Shown: positions 7,774 through 16,897 of the stretch, in pieces | Position numbering within the stretch: the stretch's first letter is position 1 | Layout of the letters: each line of letters opens with the position of its first letter | Assembly (NCBI RefSeq): GCF_018408855.1 | Contig: NZ_AP024322.1 | Location: 1,364,001 to 1,428,000, forward strand | DNA from: Caballeronia sp. NK8 | Lineage (GTDB): Bacteria; Pseudomonadota; Gammaproteobacteria; Burkholderiales; Burkholderiaceae | Direction: 5' to 3' | DNA length: 64,000 bases | Translations under genes and position numbers: made by a program | Notes under the pieces: generated by a model | What the model was told of the DNA's origin: nothing | What the model saw: the letters and a program-made list of their open reading frames with translations, nothing else | The model's database searches: none

Positions 7774-9867
7774 ATGTCTCAAGCAACACCGCAGGCCAAA
7801 GATCTCGATCGTCTGACGATCGACACCATCCGTACCCTCTCGATGGACGCCGTGCAAAAGGCCAATTCCGGCCACCCCGGCACGCCGATGGCGCTTGCGC
7901 CCGTCGCCTTCCATCTCTGGCAGAACCATCTGCGCTACGATCCCGACGCGCCGCTCTGGCCGAATCGCGACCGCTTCGTGCTGTCGGTCGGTCACGCGTC
8001 GATGCTGCTGTATTCGCTGCTGCATCTGGCGGGCGTGAAGGAATTCGGCCAGGACGGCAAGCCGACCGGCAAGCCCGCGGTCTCGCTCGACGACATCGAG
8101 CATTTCCGGCAACTCGACAGCAAGACGCCGGGCCACCCGGAATACCGCATGACGACCGGCGTCGAAACCACGACCGGCCCGCTCGGGCAGGGTCTCGGCA
8201 ACAGCGTCGGCATGGCGATGGCCGCGCGCTGGAAGGAAGCTCACTTCAACAAGGGCAATGACACGATCTTCGATTACCGCGTCTACGCACTGTGCGGCGA
8301 CGGCGACATGATGGAAGGCGTATCGCACGAAGCGGCGTCGCTCGCGGGGCATCTGCGGCTGTCGAACCTCATCTGGATCTACGACAGCAACCGCATCACG
8401 ATCGAAGGTCACACGGACCTCGCGTACAGCGACGATGTCGAAGCGCGCTTTCACGGCTACAACTGGCATACGCTGCACGTAGACGACGCCAACGACGCCA
8501 GCGCGCTCGAAGACGCGATCAACAAGGCGAAGTCCCACACCGACAAGCCGACGCTGATCGTCGTGAAGAGCATCATCGGCTGGGGCGCGCCGCACAAGCA
8601 GGACACGTCCGGCGCGCACGGCGAGCCGCTCGGCGAGGACGAAATCAAGCTCGCGAAGAAGTTCTACGGCTGGCCCGAGGACAAGCAGTTTTACGTGCCC
8701 GACGGCGTCATGCAGCATTTCGCCGACGGCATGGGCGCGCGCGGCAAGAAGCTGCACGCCGAGTGGAAGCAGCGCTTCGACGCCTACGAGAAGTCGAATC
8801 CGGAGCTCGCGAAAGAAGCGTGGCAGATGCTCCAGAACAAGCTGCCTGAAGGCTGGGACGCCGATATTCCCACCTTCGAGCCGGACGAAAAGGGCATCGC
8901 GACGCGCGATTCGTCGGGCAAGGTGCTCAACGCGATCGCGCCGCGCCTGCCCTGGCTGATCGGCGGCTCGGCGGATCTGTCGCCTTCGACCAAGACGAAC
9001 CTCAAGTTCGAGGGCGCGGGCAGTTTCGAACACGACAGCTACGACGGGCGCAACCTGCATTTCGGCATCCGCGAGCACGGCATGGGCGCGGTCTGCAATG
9101 GCCTCGCGCTATCCGGATTGCGGCCGTATGGATCGACGTTCCTGATCTTCAGCGACTACATGAAGCCGCCGATCCGACTCTCCGCGATCATGGAAGTGCC
9201 GGTGATCTACGTGTTCACGCACGATTCGATCGGCGTCGGCGAAGATGGACCGACGCATCAGCCGATCGAGCAACTGGCGTCCTTGCGCGGCGTGCCGGGC
9301 CTCTCGACGCTGCGTCCCGCCGATGCGAACGAAGTGGCTGAAGTGTGGCGCGTCGCGCTGTCGCATCCGAAGGAGCCGTCGTGCATCGTGCTGACGCGCC
9401 AGCCGCTGCCGACTTTCGATCGCAAGAAATACGCATCGGCCGATGGCGTGAAGCGCGGCGCGTACGTGCTCGCCGATACCGAAGGCGGCAAGAAGCCCGA
9501 AGTGCTGCTGCTCGCGACGGGCAGCGAAGTGTCGCTGTGCGTCGAGGCGTACGAGAAGCTGAAGGCCGAGGGCATCGCGGCGCGCGTCGTGTCGATGCCG
9601 TCATGGGACATCTTCGAGAAGCAGGATCAGGCGTACAAGGACTCGGTGCTGCCGCCGGACGTGAATGCGCGCGTGTGTGTCGAGCAGGCCGCGACGCTCG
9701 GCTGGGATCGCTACGTCGGCCGCCTGGGATCGCAGATCGTGATGCACACGTTCGGCGCGTCGGCGCCATTGAAGGCGCTCAAGACGAAATTCGGCTTCAC
9801 GCCGGAGCGCGTCTACGAAGAAGCGAAGAAGCAGATCGCGCGCGTGAAATCCAACGGCAAGGAGTGA
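7774..9867 (+). CDS. tktA: Transketolase
   Basis: A full-length transketolase of 697 residues. It moves a two-carbon ketol unit between sugar phosphates in the pentose phosphate pathway, using thiamine diphosphate and Mg2+. SGHPGTPMALAP near the N-terminus, the cofactor segment starting GDGDMMEGVSHEA at about 172 and the pyrimidine-domain GIREHGMGA near 430 are diagnostic. The start at 7774 follows AAAGGAG; an upstream in-frame extension of 50 residues lacks family similarity. gnd follows six bases after the stop, so the pair forms a pentose-phosphate operon ending at the terminator at 10881. Confidence 0.97.
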   Translation: MSQATPQAKDLDRLTIDTIRTLSMDAVQKANSGHPGTPMALAPVAFHLWQNHLRYDPDAPLWPNRDRFVLSVGHASMLLYSLLHLAGVKEFGQDGKPTGKPAVSLDDIEHFRQLDSKTPGHPEYRMTTGVETTTGPLGQGLGNSVGMAMAARWKEAHFNKGNDTIFDYRVYALCGDGDMMEGVSHEAASLAGHLRLSNLIWIYDSNRITIEGHTDLAYSDDVEARFHGYNWHTLHVDDANDASALEDAINKAKSHTDKPTLIVVKSIIGWGAPHKQDTSGAHGEPLGEDEIKLAKKFYGWPEDKQFYVPDGVMQHFADGMGARGKKLHAEWKQRFDAYEKSNPELAKEAWQMLQNKLPEGWDADIPTFEPDEKGIATRDSSGKVLNAIAPRLPWLIGGSADLSPSTKTNLKFEGAGSFEHDSYDGRNLHFGIREHGMGAVCNGLALSGLRPYGSTFLIFSDYMKPPIRLSAIMEVPVIYVFTHDSIGVGEDGPTHQPIEQLASLRGVPGLSTLRPADANEVAEVWRVALSHPKEPSCIVLTRQPLPTFDRKKYASADGVKRGAYVLADTEGGKKPEVLLLATGSEVSLCVEAYEKLKAEGIAARVVSMPSWDIFEKQDQAYKDSVLPPDVNARVCVEQAATLGWDRYVGRLGSQIVMHTFGASAPLKALKTKFGFTPERVYEEAKKQIARVKSNGKE

Positions 9868-9873
9868 ATCATC

Positions 9874-10854
9874 ATGCAGATCGGCATCGTGGGACTGGGA
9901 CGCATGGGTGGCAACATCGGGCGGCGTCTGATGCGCAGCGGGCACACGTGCGTCGTGTACGACCACAACCCGCAGGCGACCGAGGCGCTCGCCAGTGAAG
10001 GCGCGACGGGCGCGAAGGATCTGGGCGATCTCGTCGCGAAGCTGGCCGCGCCGCGCGTCGTCTGGCTGATGCTGCCCGCGGGCAAGATCACCGAGGACAC
10101 GCTGAATGATCTGCACAAGAGCCTCGGCGCGGACGACGTGATCATCGACGGCGGCAACAGCTTCTACAAGGACGATATCCGGCGCGCCGCGCAGTTGCGC
10201 GAGCAGGGCATTCATTACGTCGATGTCGGCACGTCGGGCGGCATCTGGGGACTGGAGCGCGGCTACTGCATGATGATCGGCGGCGACGAAGCGGTCGTGC
10301 GCCGGCTCGATCCGATTCTCGCGACGCTCGCGCCCGGACGCGGCGACATTCCCGCCACGCCGGGCCGCGAAGGACGCGATGCGCGCGTCGAGAACGGCTA
10401 TATGCATTGCGGGCCGGTCGGTTCGGGACACTTCGTGAAGATGGTGCACAACGGCATCGAGTATGGACTGATGCAGGCGTATGCCGAAGGCTTCCACATC
10501 CTCAGGCACAAGGAATCGAAGGATCTGGCGGAAGGCGAACGCTATACGCTCGATCTCGCGGATATCGCCGAAGTATGGCGGCGCGGCAGCGTGGTGTCGT
10601 CATGGCTGCTCGATCTGACCGCCGGCGCACTCGCCACCGATGGCACGCTCGAACGCTTCTCGACGGAAGTCGCGGACAGCGGCGAAGGGCGCTGGACCAT
10701 CGAGGCGGCGATCGAGGAAGCGGTGCCGGCGCAGGTCTTGTCGGCGGCGCTTTACACGCGCTTCCGCTCGCGCGATGCCGAATCGTTCCCCGAGCGCATG
10801 CTCTCCGCGATGCGCTTCGGCTTCGGCGGGCACCACGAGTTTCCGGCGAAGTAG
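9874..10854 (+). CDS. gnd: 6-phosphogluconate dehydrogenase, decarboxylating (short form)
   Basis: A protein of 326 residues, the short, often NAD-preferring Gnd/YqeC type (the long enterobacterial form is about 470). It converts 6-phosphogluconate to ribulose 5-phosphate with release of CO2. [13 protein letters not shown] at residues 7-19 is the dinucleotide-binding start. [10 protein letters not shown], near residue 120, is the substrate signature; [14 protein letters not shown] near 190 contains the catalytic Lys and Asn. It is coupled to tktA. The next step of the pathway feeds transketolase, so the pairing makes metabolic sense. Confidence 0.95.
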   Translation: MQIGIVGLGRMGGNIGRRLMRSGHTCVVYDHNPQATEALASEGATGAKDLGDLVAKLAAPRVVWLMLPAGKITEDTLNDLHKSLGADDVIIDGGNSFYKDDIRRAAQLREQGIHYVDVGTSGGIWGLERGYCMMIGGDEAVVRRLDPILATLAPGRGDIPATPGREGRDARVENGYMHCGPVGSGHFVKMVHNGIEYGLMQAYAEGFHILRHKESKDLAEGERYTLDLADIAEVWRRGSVVSSWLLDLTAGALATDGTLERFSTEVADSGEGRWTIEAAIEEAVPAQVLSAALYTRFRSRDAESFPERMLSAMRFGFGGHHEFPAK

Positions 10855-10880
10855 CGCTGTTTCGTCGACGATGTGAAAAC

Positions 10881-10912
10881 GGCGATGGACTTCGCAGTCC
10901 ATCGCCTTTTTT
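10881..10912 (+). terminator. Rho-independent terminator of tktA-gnd
   Basis: A perfect 11-bp stem (10881-10891 with 10896-10906) closes a TCGC loop and is followed by six T residues. It sits 27 bases after gnd and touches the stop of the convergent NodJ-like gene. On the other strand it is followed by GTTTTC and may also work weakly. Confidence 0.9.
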
Positions 10913-11766
10913 CATTTCATCATGCGCCGCCTGAAAAGCCACGCGCAGAGAAAGAACGGCACGACCGCATACGCGATCAGCACGAGCACGTGCACGGCCA
11001 GGCCGTCGAACGGGCGGCCGAGCATCGCGGGACGAATCAGTTCGACCGCGTGAAAGAGCGGCAGCACCTGCGTGACGTGCTGCGCGAGCGCGGGCAGTTG
11101 CGCGATCGGAAAGAACACGCCGGAGAGCAGGAGCATCGGCGTGAGCGCGAGCGTCTGATAGAACATGAAGAAGTCGTAGCTCGGCGCGAGCGCGGTGATG
11201 ACCATCGCGGTGCTGGCAAACGCGAGTCCCGTGAGCACGATGACGGGCAGCGCGATCAGCATCGACGGAAAGCTCGCATAGCCGAGCGCGCCCGCGACGA
11301 CCATGATCGCCACGCCGGACAGCACCGATTTGCTCGCGGCCCAGACGATCTCGCCCAGCACGATATCGCCGAGCGTGAGCGGCGTGTGCATGATCGCTTC
11401 CCACGTGCGCTGCACGTGCATGCGCGAGAAGCCTGAATACATCGCCTCGAAGCTCGCGGACATCATCACGCTCGACGCCGCCGTGCCCGCCGCGAGAAAC
11501 GCGATATACGACACGCCGTCGACGTGTCCGACCATCAGGCCGAGACCCAGCCCGAGGCCGAAGAGATAGATCATCGGATCGGCGAGATTGCCGATCATCG
11601 AGGCGATCGCGAGCTTTCTCCACACGAGATAGTTGCGCAGCCATACCGACATCCAGTGCGTGCCGTTGGCGGGCAGCGCGCTGGACAGCGGCGTGAAGCT
11701 ATCCGCGTGCGCCGTCGGCCTGTGCGCGCGCTTTTTGTCGACGCGGGATTGATCGAGGGTATCCAT
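10912..11766 (-). CDS. nodJ: ABC-2 type exporter permease, NodJ family
   Basis: A protein of 284 residues with about six membrane segments, of the ABC-2 permease family closest to NodJ. The soluble N-terminus is followed by [20 protein letters not shown] and the [11 protein letters not shown] segment typical of Nod[15 protein letters not shown] and [11 protein letters not shown] lie further on. In rhizobia NodIJ exports lipochitin oligosaccharides; relatives in non-symbiotic Burkholderiaceae export an unknown substrate. The chosen start at 11766 lies four bases after the stop of the ATPase gene, so the two are co-translated. No other nod genes are visible here. Confidence 0.85.
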   Translation of the reverse strand: MDTLDQSRVDKKRAHRPTAHADSFTPLSSALPANGTHWMSVWLRNYLVWRKLAIASMIGNLADPMIYLFGLGLGLGLMVGHVDGVSYIAFLAAGTAASSVMMSASFEAMYSGFSRMHVQRTWEAIMHTPLTLGDIVLGEIVWAASKSVLSGVAIMVVAGALGYASFPSMLIALPVIVLTGLAFASTAMVITALAPSYDFFMFYQTLALTPMLLLSGVFFPIAQLPALAQHVTQVLPLFHAVELIRPAMLGRPFDGLAVHVLVLIAYAVVPFFLCAWLFRRRMMK

Positions 11767-11770
11767 TGAT

Positions 11771-12721
11771 TCAGTCCACCATCTCGCGTCCGGTGAGACG
11801 CAAAAACACATCTTCGAGATTTGCCGGGCGATGCAGATAGCGCACGTCCGCGCGGCCCTTCACGCGCGCATGCACGGGCTGCGGATCGTCCACGTAGCAG
11901 AACAGCGTTTCACCGCTGACTTCCATGCGCGCGACCAGCGGCGCGAGCTCAGCGGCGAGGGCTTGCGGATCGGGGCCGTAGATCTCGATCACGTCCGAGC
12001 CGATCACCGATCCGATGAGATCGCGCGGCCGTCCCTCGGCGATCTTGCGGCCTTCCTCGATCACGCACAGCCGGTCGCAGAGGCGTTCGGCTTCTTCCAT
12101 GAAGTGCGTCGTCAGGAGGATCGTCTTGCCGCGCGCGAGCAGCGAGCGCAGGCGCTCCCAGATCAGATGCCGCGCCTGCGGATCGAGGCCGGTGGTCGGC
12201 TCGTCCATGACGAGGACGTCGGGATCGTTGACGAGGGCGCGCGCGAGCGTGAGGCGTCGCTTCATGCCGCCCGACAGTTCGCCGACGCGCGCATCGGCCT
12301 TGCTCTCCAGCCGCGCGAATTCGAGCAGCGAAGGCACGAGCGCGTCCATGCGCGCGCCCGTCAGGCCGAAGTAGCGGCCGAACACGGTCAGGTTCTCGCG
12401 CACCGTGAAATCGGGATCGAGATTGTCGAACTGCGGCACGACGCCCACGCGCTCGCGCGCGAAACGGGCGCGAGCGGGCACCGGCTCGCCGACGAGCCGG
12501 ATCGCGCCGCTGTCGGGCGAGGTGATGCCGAGAAGCATCTTGAGTGTCGTCGTCTTGCCCGCGCCGTTCGGGCCGAGCAGTCCGAAGCATTCGCCGGGGC
12601 GCACATCGAACGAGAGACCGTCGACGACAGTGCGATCGCCGTAGTGTTTCCTTACTTCGTTGAACTCGATGGCGGGTGGCGCGCCGCTTTCATCGGACTC
12701 GCGTGATGTTTGATCAGTCAT
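11771..12721 (-). CDS. nodI: ABC exporter ATP-binding protein, NodI family
   Basis: A protein of 316 residues, one ABC ATPase domain of the NodI/DrrA type. Walker A is [10 protein letters not shown] near residue 50, the signature is LSGGMKRRL near 150, and Walker B is [13 protein letters not shown] near 170. The C-terminal 80 residues are the extra NodI-type domain. It powers the NodJ-like permease encoded next. The start MTDQTSRES at 12721 is preferred; longer readings reach into the promoter region of the divergent stress-protein gene. The transported molecule cannot be deduced from the sequence. Confidence 0.88.
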   Translation of the reverse strand: MTDQTSRESDESGAPPAIEFNEVRKHYGDRTVVDGLSFDVRPGECFGLLGPNGAGKTTTLKMLLGITSPDSGAIRLVGEPVPARARFARERVGVVPQFDNLDPDFTVRENLTVFGRYFGLTGARMDALVPSLLEFARLESKADARVGELSGGMKRRLTLARALVNDPDVLVMDEPTTGLDPQARHLIWERLRSLLARGKTILLTTHFMEEAERLCDRLCVIEEGRKIAEGRPRDLIGSVIGSDVIEIYGPDPQALAAELAPLVARMEVSGETLFCYVDDPQPVHARVKGRADVRYLHRPANLEDVFLRLTGREMVD

Positions 12722-13058
12722 GCATTCGTGCCGCAGGAAAATCGCGTAAGGGAAATCCAGCGGGCTAGTGTAATCCATTGCACCAAGGCAGCGCGTCGCT
12801 TGCAACCGCATGCGGCGAACGCGAGTCAAAGCTGTGCGGGAAGGTGTCGAACCGGTTCCGGCCGAAAGTGCCAGAGGCTTGTCCGCCGGCGCGCCCGGGG
12901 TTCTGGCACGGTGCGAGCTAGCACGTTCGCGGCGGTTAGCGTTTTCCAGCGTTGCCACGTATGGGGCGACACACCATGATGAAGAAACGCCGCAGGTAAA
13001 TCGCGCTACGCTTCGCATCGAACGGAGCGCGACGGGCAAGTTGGCCAGGGAGGTCACG
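12722..13058. promoter_or_regulatory. Divergent control region between nodI-like and usp genes
   Basis: This is a 337-bp gene-free stretch. It contains a perfect 8-bp inverted repeat, GTGCCAGA at 12868-12875 and TCTGGCAC at 12902-12909, separated by 26 GC-rich bases. It could be an operator or a hairpin in a leader. A GGGAGG Shine-Dalgarno at the right end serves the stress-protein gene. I see no convincing -10/-35 pair and no ORF with protein-like composition. Confidence 0.4.
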
Positions 13059-13568
13059 ATGGATAGCTATCGAAAAATCCTGCTGTGCTATGACGGCTCC
13101 AGAGAGGGTCGCAAGGCATTGCGGCAAGGCGCGAATCTCGCGCTGGATCTGAATGCCGAGACGCACGTCCTCGCGGTGGTCGACATGCGCTCCAGCATCG
13201 CGCAGAGCGCCGGACTGCTAACCGATATGGCCTGCGGACGCTTCGAAGAGGCCGCGCGCGACATCCTGCAGGAAGGCGTGGAATGGCTGCGCGAACGCGG
13301 TCTTCAGGCGCAGGGGCATTTCGCGTTCGGCCATCCGATCGACGAAATCGCGGCGCTCGCGGAAAGCCTGCAGGTCGATCTCGTCGTGGTCGGGCATCGG
13401 TGCCGCAGCGGACTTGCGCGCTGGTGGATGGGCGCAGGCAACACGCCGCTGCTCGATCGCGTGAAATGCAGCATTCTCGTTGCCGTGTGTCAGGCGGGTG
13501 AATCGGCGGAAGCCGAAGACGAAGCGGCTTACGCGGCGAAACCGGTCAAGGCCGAAGCCGGCGCCTGA
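13059..13568 (+). CDS. Universal stress protein (UspA family)
   Basis: A protein of 169 residues with one Usp domain at about 1-145. The N-terminal strand is [14 protein letters not shown], with the usual Asp after the first strand. [18 protein letters not shown] then leads into the G-x2-G-x9-S/T-type nucleotide loop (here GAGN followed by the hydrophobic segment CSILVAVC). The last 25 residues are an Ala/Glu-rich tail that most relatives lack. GGGAGG precedes the ATG. Such proteins are cytoplasmic and accumulate under stress or growth arrest; a specific role cannot be assigned. Confidence 0.9.
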   Translation: MDSYRKILLCYDGSREGRKALRQGANLALDLNAETHVLAVVDMRSSIAQSAGLLTDMACGRFEEAARDILQEGVEWLRERGLQAQGHFAFGHPIDEIAALAESLQVDLVVVGHRCRSGLARWWMGAGNTPLLDRVKCSILVAVCQAGESAEAEDEAAYAAKPVKAEAGA

Positions 13569-13586
13569 GCGTGGGCGCTCGACGGA

Positions 13587-14189
13587 TCAGCCGTTGAGAT
13601 CGACCGCGACGAGCTTCCACGACACGAGTCCGTCGCGGCGGAAAATCGCCGAGTAACGCGCATCGCCGGCTCCGTGCTGATACGTGACGACGAACGTGTT
13701 CAGGCTTCGGTAGCCCGCCGTGGTCTGCGGCGGCGCTTTCGGCGCTGGCTGCGCGGCCGTGACACCGGATGCGGGCGCGTCTGCGGCACTCGCCGATGCG
13801 CCGCCATTGCCCGCCTGTGGCGGACGTTCTCCCGGATCGCCGCGCGGTGGAATGCCGTTCAGAATGGCCGCGACGCCGTCCGGGGTCGCGTAGGAATCGA
13901 CCAGCGGACCGACGAGCGCCGCACCGATCATCGCTCCGATGATCGCGAGCGGATTGCCGCTTTTCTGGATATCGACACGCCGCGTCAGCAGCGCGGCGAC
14001 CTGTTCCTTGAGACTCGCGCGCAACGCGGGAAAATCGACGTATTGATTGACTGTCTGCGCGTCGCGCGCATCGGCCGCGCGCTTCACGCGGTCCAGCGCG
14101 ATGTAAGGTGACGCGTAGATGAAACCGAGCGCCGCGACGAGAATCAGAACGACGAGCGCGGCAACGACAGAACGGGTAGTGCGGGACAT
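13587..14189 (-). CDS. DUF2939 domain protein, membrane-anchored
   Basis: A protein of 200 residues. A hydrophobic segment at about residues 8-27 anchors it to the inner membrane, with the rest probably periplasmic. Residues 28-110 match the DUF2939 pattern (SPYIALDRVKRAADARD, then YVDFPALRASLKEQ). A Pro/Ala/Gly-rich linker at about 112-150 joins a C-terminal part ending FRRDGLVSWKLVAVDLNG. The family has no established function. It is convergent with the universal stress protein gene, 18 bases apart. Confidence 0.8.
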   Translation of the reverse strand: MSRTTRSVVAALVVLILVAALGFIYASPYIALDRVKRAADARDAQTVNQYVDFPALRASLKEQVAALLTRRVDIQKSGNPLAIIGAMIGAALVGPLVDSYATPDGVAAILNGIPPRGDPGERPPQAGNGGASASAADAPASGVTAAQPAPKAPPQTTAGYRSLNTFVVTYQHGAGDARYSAIFRRDGLVSWKLVAVDLNG

Positions 14190-14291
14190 GCGACGGCAAA
14201 GCCTCGTTTGCAGAACGTGAATCCGGGATTGACAGCGCGCAGGCGGTTTATATCCCGGAAATTCACGTTCGGCGTGCGGTTCGCCGCAATA

Positions 14292-14618
14292 TCAGGCGAG
14301 GATGCCGCCCGTCAGCCCCGCGTCTTCCTCGGCGATACAGCGGTCGATCATGCGCGACACTTCGTCGATCTTGCCGACCAGAATCACCCTTGATTGTCCG
14401 CGATACACCCGCACCGGCGCGCGCTGTTCGGGTTCCGCATGCACCGTGCTGTTCAGCGACACGCGCGCAAAAGCCGGCTGGCGCGACGGCAACGCGGGCA
14501 TTTCGTCGAAGAGATCGGGCGCGGATTCGGCGCGCGGCGTGCCGCACGGGATCAGCGCGCGCAGATGACGCAAGCGGCCGAACTGACGGAAGGGCAGCAG
14601 ACGGGCAAAACGTTCCAT
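14292..14618 (-). CDS. Hypothetical protein downstream of lexA
   Basis: A protein of 108 residues that I do not recognise. The N-terminal half is basic and Pro-rich (MERFARLLPFRQFGRLRHLR). The C-terminal part, VRVYRGQSRVILVGKIDEVS onward, looks like a small folded domain with a strand-helix pattern. The ATG at 14618 has GGAG 8 bases upstream and is preferred over an upstream ATG at 14645. It lies on the same strand as lexA, 203 bases beyond it. In pseudomonads a cell-division inhibitor occupies that position, but this protein shows no visible SulA similarity and its own upstream region has no LexA box. Confidence 0.6.
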   Translation of the reverse strand: MERFARLLPFRQFGRLRHLRALIPCGTPRAESAPDLFDEMPALPSRQPAFARVSLNSTVHAEPEQRAPVRVYRGQSRVILVGKIDEVSRMIDRCIAEEDAGLTGGILA

Positions 14619-14738
14619 GATGACTCTCCAGACGATAGGATGCACCGCGGCGCACCGGAACGATGGCCGTCATGCTTGTTGTGTTTGGGACGCCCTGGAC
14701 GGACGTTGAAGCGGTTGGTGAGGCTATCTTGATATTTC

Positions 14739-14761
14739 AACGGGACATTTTCCGTCCCGTT
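14739..14761. terminator. Hairpin after lexA, possible terminator
   Basis: A perfect 8-bp stem (AACGGGAC at 14739-14746 with GTCCCGTT at 14754-14761) around a 7-base loop, 60 bases beyond the lexA stop. Neither side has a long T run, so termination would be weak or Rho-dependent. Confidence 0.4.
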
Positions 14762-14821
14762 GCGAAAATCTCGTGCAATCTGCCTTCGACTTTCGCGCCT
14801 CGCCGCCCGCGCGGCGCGCCG

Positions 14822-15499
14822 TCAGAACTCGCCCGAGCGGATCAGTCCGACAGCGATGCCTTCGAGCGCGAAATCGCTGTTGCCGGAGCGCACGAAAATG
14901 TTTTCGTAATCCGGGTTCTCGGCGATCAGCTCGACGCCGTCGGGGCGGCGTTTCCAGCGTTTCACCGTGACGTCGTCGCCCAGACGCGCGACGACGATCT
15001 GTCCGTCCTTCGCTTCGTTGCGCTTCTGCACGGCGAGCAGGTCGCCATCGAGGATGCCCGCGTCGCGCATCGACAGCCCGCGCACCTTCAGCAGATAGTC
15101 GGGCTTGTCAGAGAAGAGCGCGGGATCGCACGAGTAGTGCTGCGAGATGTGCTCCTGCGCGAGGATCGGGCTACCTGCCGCGACCCGCCCGACGAGCGGC
15201 AGCGATAGTTGCATGATGCTCTGATGCGGCAGCGTGAACTGGTGCGGCAACTCGTCGGAGCGGTCGATGCGCGATGTATCGCCGAGCAGCCGGATGCCGC
15301 GCGACGAACCCGCCGCCAGCTCGATCACGCCCTTGCGCGCCAGCGCCCGAAGGTGCTCCTCGGCGGAATTCGCCGAGCTGAAACCCAGCTCGGCCGCAAT
15401 CTCGGCGCGCGTAGGCGGGAAGCCGGTGCGGTCGATCGCACGCTGGATGAGCTCGAACACCTGCTGTTGCCGCGCGGTAAGTTTGGATGTCTTGGTCAC
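14822..15499 (-). CDS. lexA: LexA repressor, SOS regulator
   Basis: A protein of 225 residues. The winged-helix DNA-binding domain is at about 7-70 ([20 protein letters not shown]). The S24 autoprotease domain follows, with the Ala108-Gly109 cleavage site in VAAGS, Ser143 in GLSMRDAG and Lys180 in VTVKRW, so self-cleavage on RecA activation should be intact. The reading frame extends to a GTG at 15520, but that codon overlaps a LexA box and has no Shine-Dalgarno. The GTG at 15499 is chosen, leaving both boxes upstream. It represses DNA-damage genes including itself. Confidence 0.93.
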   Translation of the reverse strand: MTKTSKLTARQQQVFELIQRAIDRTGFPPTRAEIAAELGFSSANSAEEHLRALARKGVIELAAGSSRGIRLLGDTSRIDRSDELPHQFTLPHQSIMQLSLPLVGRVAAGSPILAQEHISQHYSCDPALFSDKPDYLLKVRGLSMRDAGILDGDLLAVQKRNEAKDGQIVVARLGDDVTVKRWKRRPDGVELIAENPDYENIFVRSGNSDFALEGIAVGLIRSGEF

Positions 15500-15519
15500 T
15501 GGCTCAGGTCCCGGATGCA

Positions 15520-15555
15520 CTGTATGAATGGACAGGTGACTGTATTTTTATACAG
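15520..15555. promoter_or_regulatory. Two LexA boxes in the lexA promoter
   Basis: Two exact CTGT-N8-ACAG sites lie at 15520-15535 (core ATGAATGG) and 15540-15555 (core ATTTTTAT), spaced 20 bases centre to centre, two helical turns, which allows cooperative binding. They sit 21 bases upstream of the preferred lexA start, as expected for autorepression. Confidence 0.9.
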
Positions 15556-15682
15556 TATTTCGCGCTTTTCAAGCTTTACTTTAAGTTCGTGCCCACCGGC
15601 CTGCGAAACAGTCGGTTGCCCGGCGCGCGCCCTTTTTCCATCCAGGAATATGCTTCTTAGCAGTTTTTCGTATAAAAAAGTG

Positions 15683-15695
15683 AATAACGATTATT
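15683..15695. promoter_or_regulatory. Candidate CysB site upstream of sbp
   Basis: AATAA at 15683-15687 and TTATT at 15691-15695 form a symmetric AT-rich element, 62 bases before the sbp start, in an unusually AT-rich stretch (about 15640-15715). The position fits activation by the CysB-type regulator encoded at the end of the operon. CysB sites are poorly conserved, so this is a weak call. Confidence 0.3.
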
Positions 15696-15757
15696 TTCAT
15701 TCATATAGACGCCTCGTTAGACTGATTCCGTCAATTCGATAAGACGGAGAACGGGGA

Positions 15758-16792
15758 ATGCAAAGCATCACACTGGGATTAGGCAAGGGCGCGCGGCGTC
15801 TGTTCGCGGCGGCGGCGCTGACGGCCGCGAGCTTCGGCATGGTCGCGTCCGCGCACGCGCAGACGTCGTTTCTGAATGTCTCCTACGACCCGACCCGCGA
15901 GTTGTATCAGGACTTCAACCAGGCGTTCGCGAAGAAGTGGAAGGCCGATACGGGCGAGACGGTCACCTTCAAGCAGTCGCACGGCGGTTCGGGCGGACAG
16001 GCGCGCGCGGTGCTCGACGGCCTGCAGGCGGACGTCGTGACGCTCGCGCTCGCCTATGACATCGATGCGCTCGCTTCCAAGGGCCTCGTCAACGCGGACT
16101 GGCAGAAGCGCCTGCCGGACAACGCATCGCCGTACACGTCGACGATCGTGTTTCTCGTGCGCAAGGGCAATCCGAAGCACATCAAGGACTGGGACGATCT
16201 GGCCAAGCCGGGCGTGTCGATCGTCACGCCGAACCCCAAGACCTCGGGCGGCGCGCGCTGGAACTATCTGGCTGCGTGGGCCTACGCGCAGCACAAGCCG
16301 GGCGGCAACGAGCAGACCGCCAAGGATTTCGTGACCAAGCTCTACAAGAACGCCGGCGTGCTCGATTCCGGCGCGCGCGGCGCCACGACGAGCTTCGTGC
16401 AGCGCGGCCAGGGCGACGTACTGATCGCGTGGGAAAACGAGGCGTTTCTCTCGGTGAAGGAGTTCGGCACGGACAAGTTCGAGATCGTGGTGCCGACGGT
16501 GAGCATTCTGGCCGAGCCGCCGGTCGCGGTGGTTGACAAGGTCGTCGACAAGCACGGCACGCGCAAGCTCGCCGAAGCCTATCTCAAGTATCTGTATAGC
16601 GACGAAGGACAGACCATCGCCGCGCGCAACTTCTATCGGCCGCGTTCGGACAAGGTGCCCGCCGAACTCACGAAGCAGTTTCCGAAGCTGAAGCTCTACA
16701 CCATCGACGACACGTTCGGCGGCTGGACCAAGGCGCAAAAGACGCACTTCGCCGACGGCGGCGTGTTCGATTCGATCTATCAACCGCAATAA
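15758..16792 (+). CDS. sbp: Sulfate/thiosulfate-binding periplasmic protein
   Basis: A protein of 344 residues with a signal peptide (cleavage near SAHAQ-TS, about residue 35). The mature protein starts with the [18 protein letters not shown] segment typical of sulfate-binding proteins. Further signatures are [15 protein letters not shown] (about 73-87), which lines the oxyanion site, and [16 protein letters not shown] near 155-170. It captures sulfate or thiosulfate in the periplasm and delivers it to CysTW. It is the first gene of the operon sbp-cysT-cysW-cysA-cysB. A strong hairpin follows the gene, consistent with its being made in excess over the membrane components. Confidence 0.96.
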   Translation: MQSITLGLGKGARRLFAAAALTAASFGMVASAHAQTSFLNVSYDPTRELYQDFNQAFAKKWKADTGETVTFKQSHGGSGGQARAVLDGLQADVVTLALAYDIDALASKGLVNADWQKRLPDNASPYTSTIVFLVRKGNPKHIKDWDDLAKPGVSIVTPNPKTSGGARWNYLAAWAYAQHKPGGNEQTAKDFVTKLYKNAGVLDSGARGATTSFVQRGQGDVLIAWENEAFLSVKEFGTDKFEIVVPTVSILAEPPVAVVDKVVDKHGTRKLAEAYLKYLYSDEGQTIAARNFYRPRSDKVPAELTKQFPKLKLYTIDDTFGGWTKAQKTHFADGGVFDSIYQPQ

Positions 16793-16812
16793 GCAGAAGA
16801 AGCGGAAGAAGT

Positions 16813-16846
16813 GGGCGCAGCGGCGCGTCAATGACGCCGCGCGCCC
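16813..16846 (+). other. Stable hairpin between sbp and cysT
   Basis: A 12-bp GC stem (GGGCGC-A-GCGGCG at 16813-16825 pairing with CGCCGCGCGCCC at 16835-16846, one bulged A) encloses a 9-base loop. No T run follows. It probably protects the upstream sbp message from 3' decay or attenuates transcription into cysT. Confidence 0.6.
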
Positions 16847-16897
16847 GAAGCAGCAACGCGTGCCCGACCCCGGCGCGCAACCAAGGATCAATCAAGG

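Noticed and set aside
12901..12920. A TGGCACG word resembling the -24 element of a sigma-54 promoter
   Set aside because: The matching -12 element (TTGC at the right spacing) is absent. The word is better explained as one arm of the inverted repeat.
14619..14821. A second SOS operator before the small gene downstream of lexA
   Set aside because: No CTGT-N8-ACAG site, even with one mismatch in the half-sites, was seen. Only the hairpin at 14739-14761 stands out.
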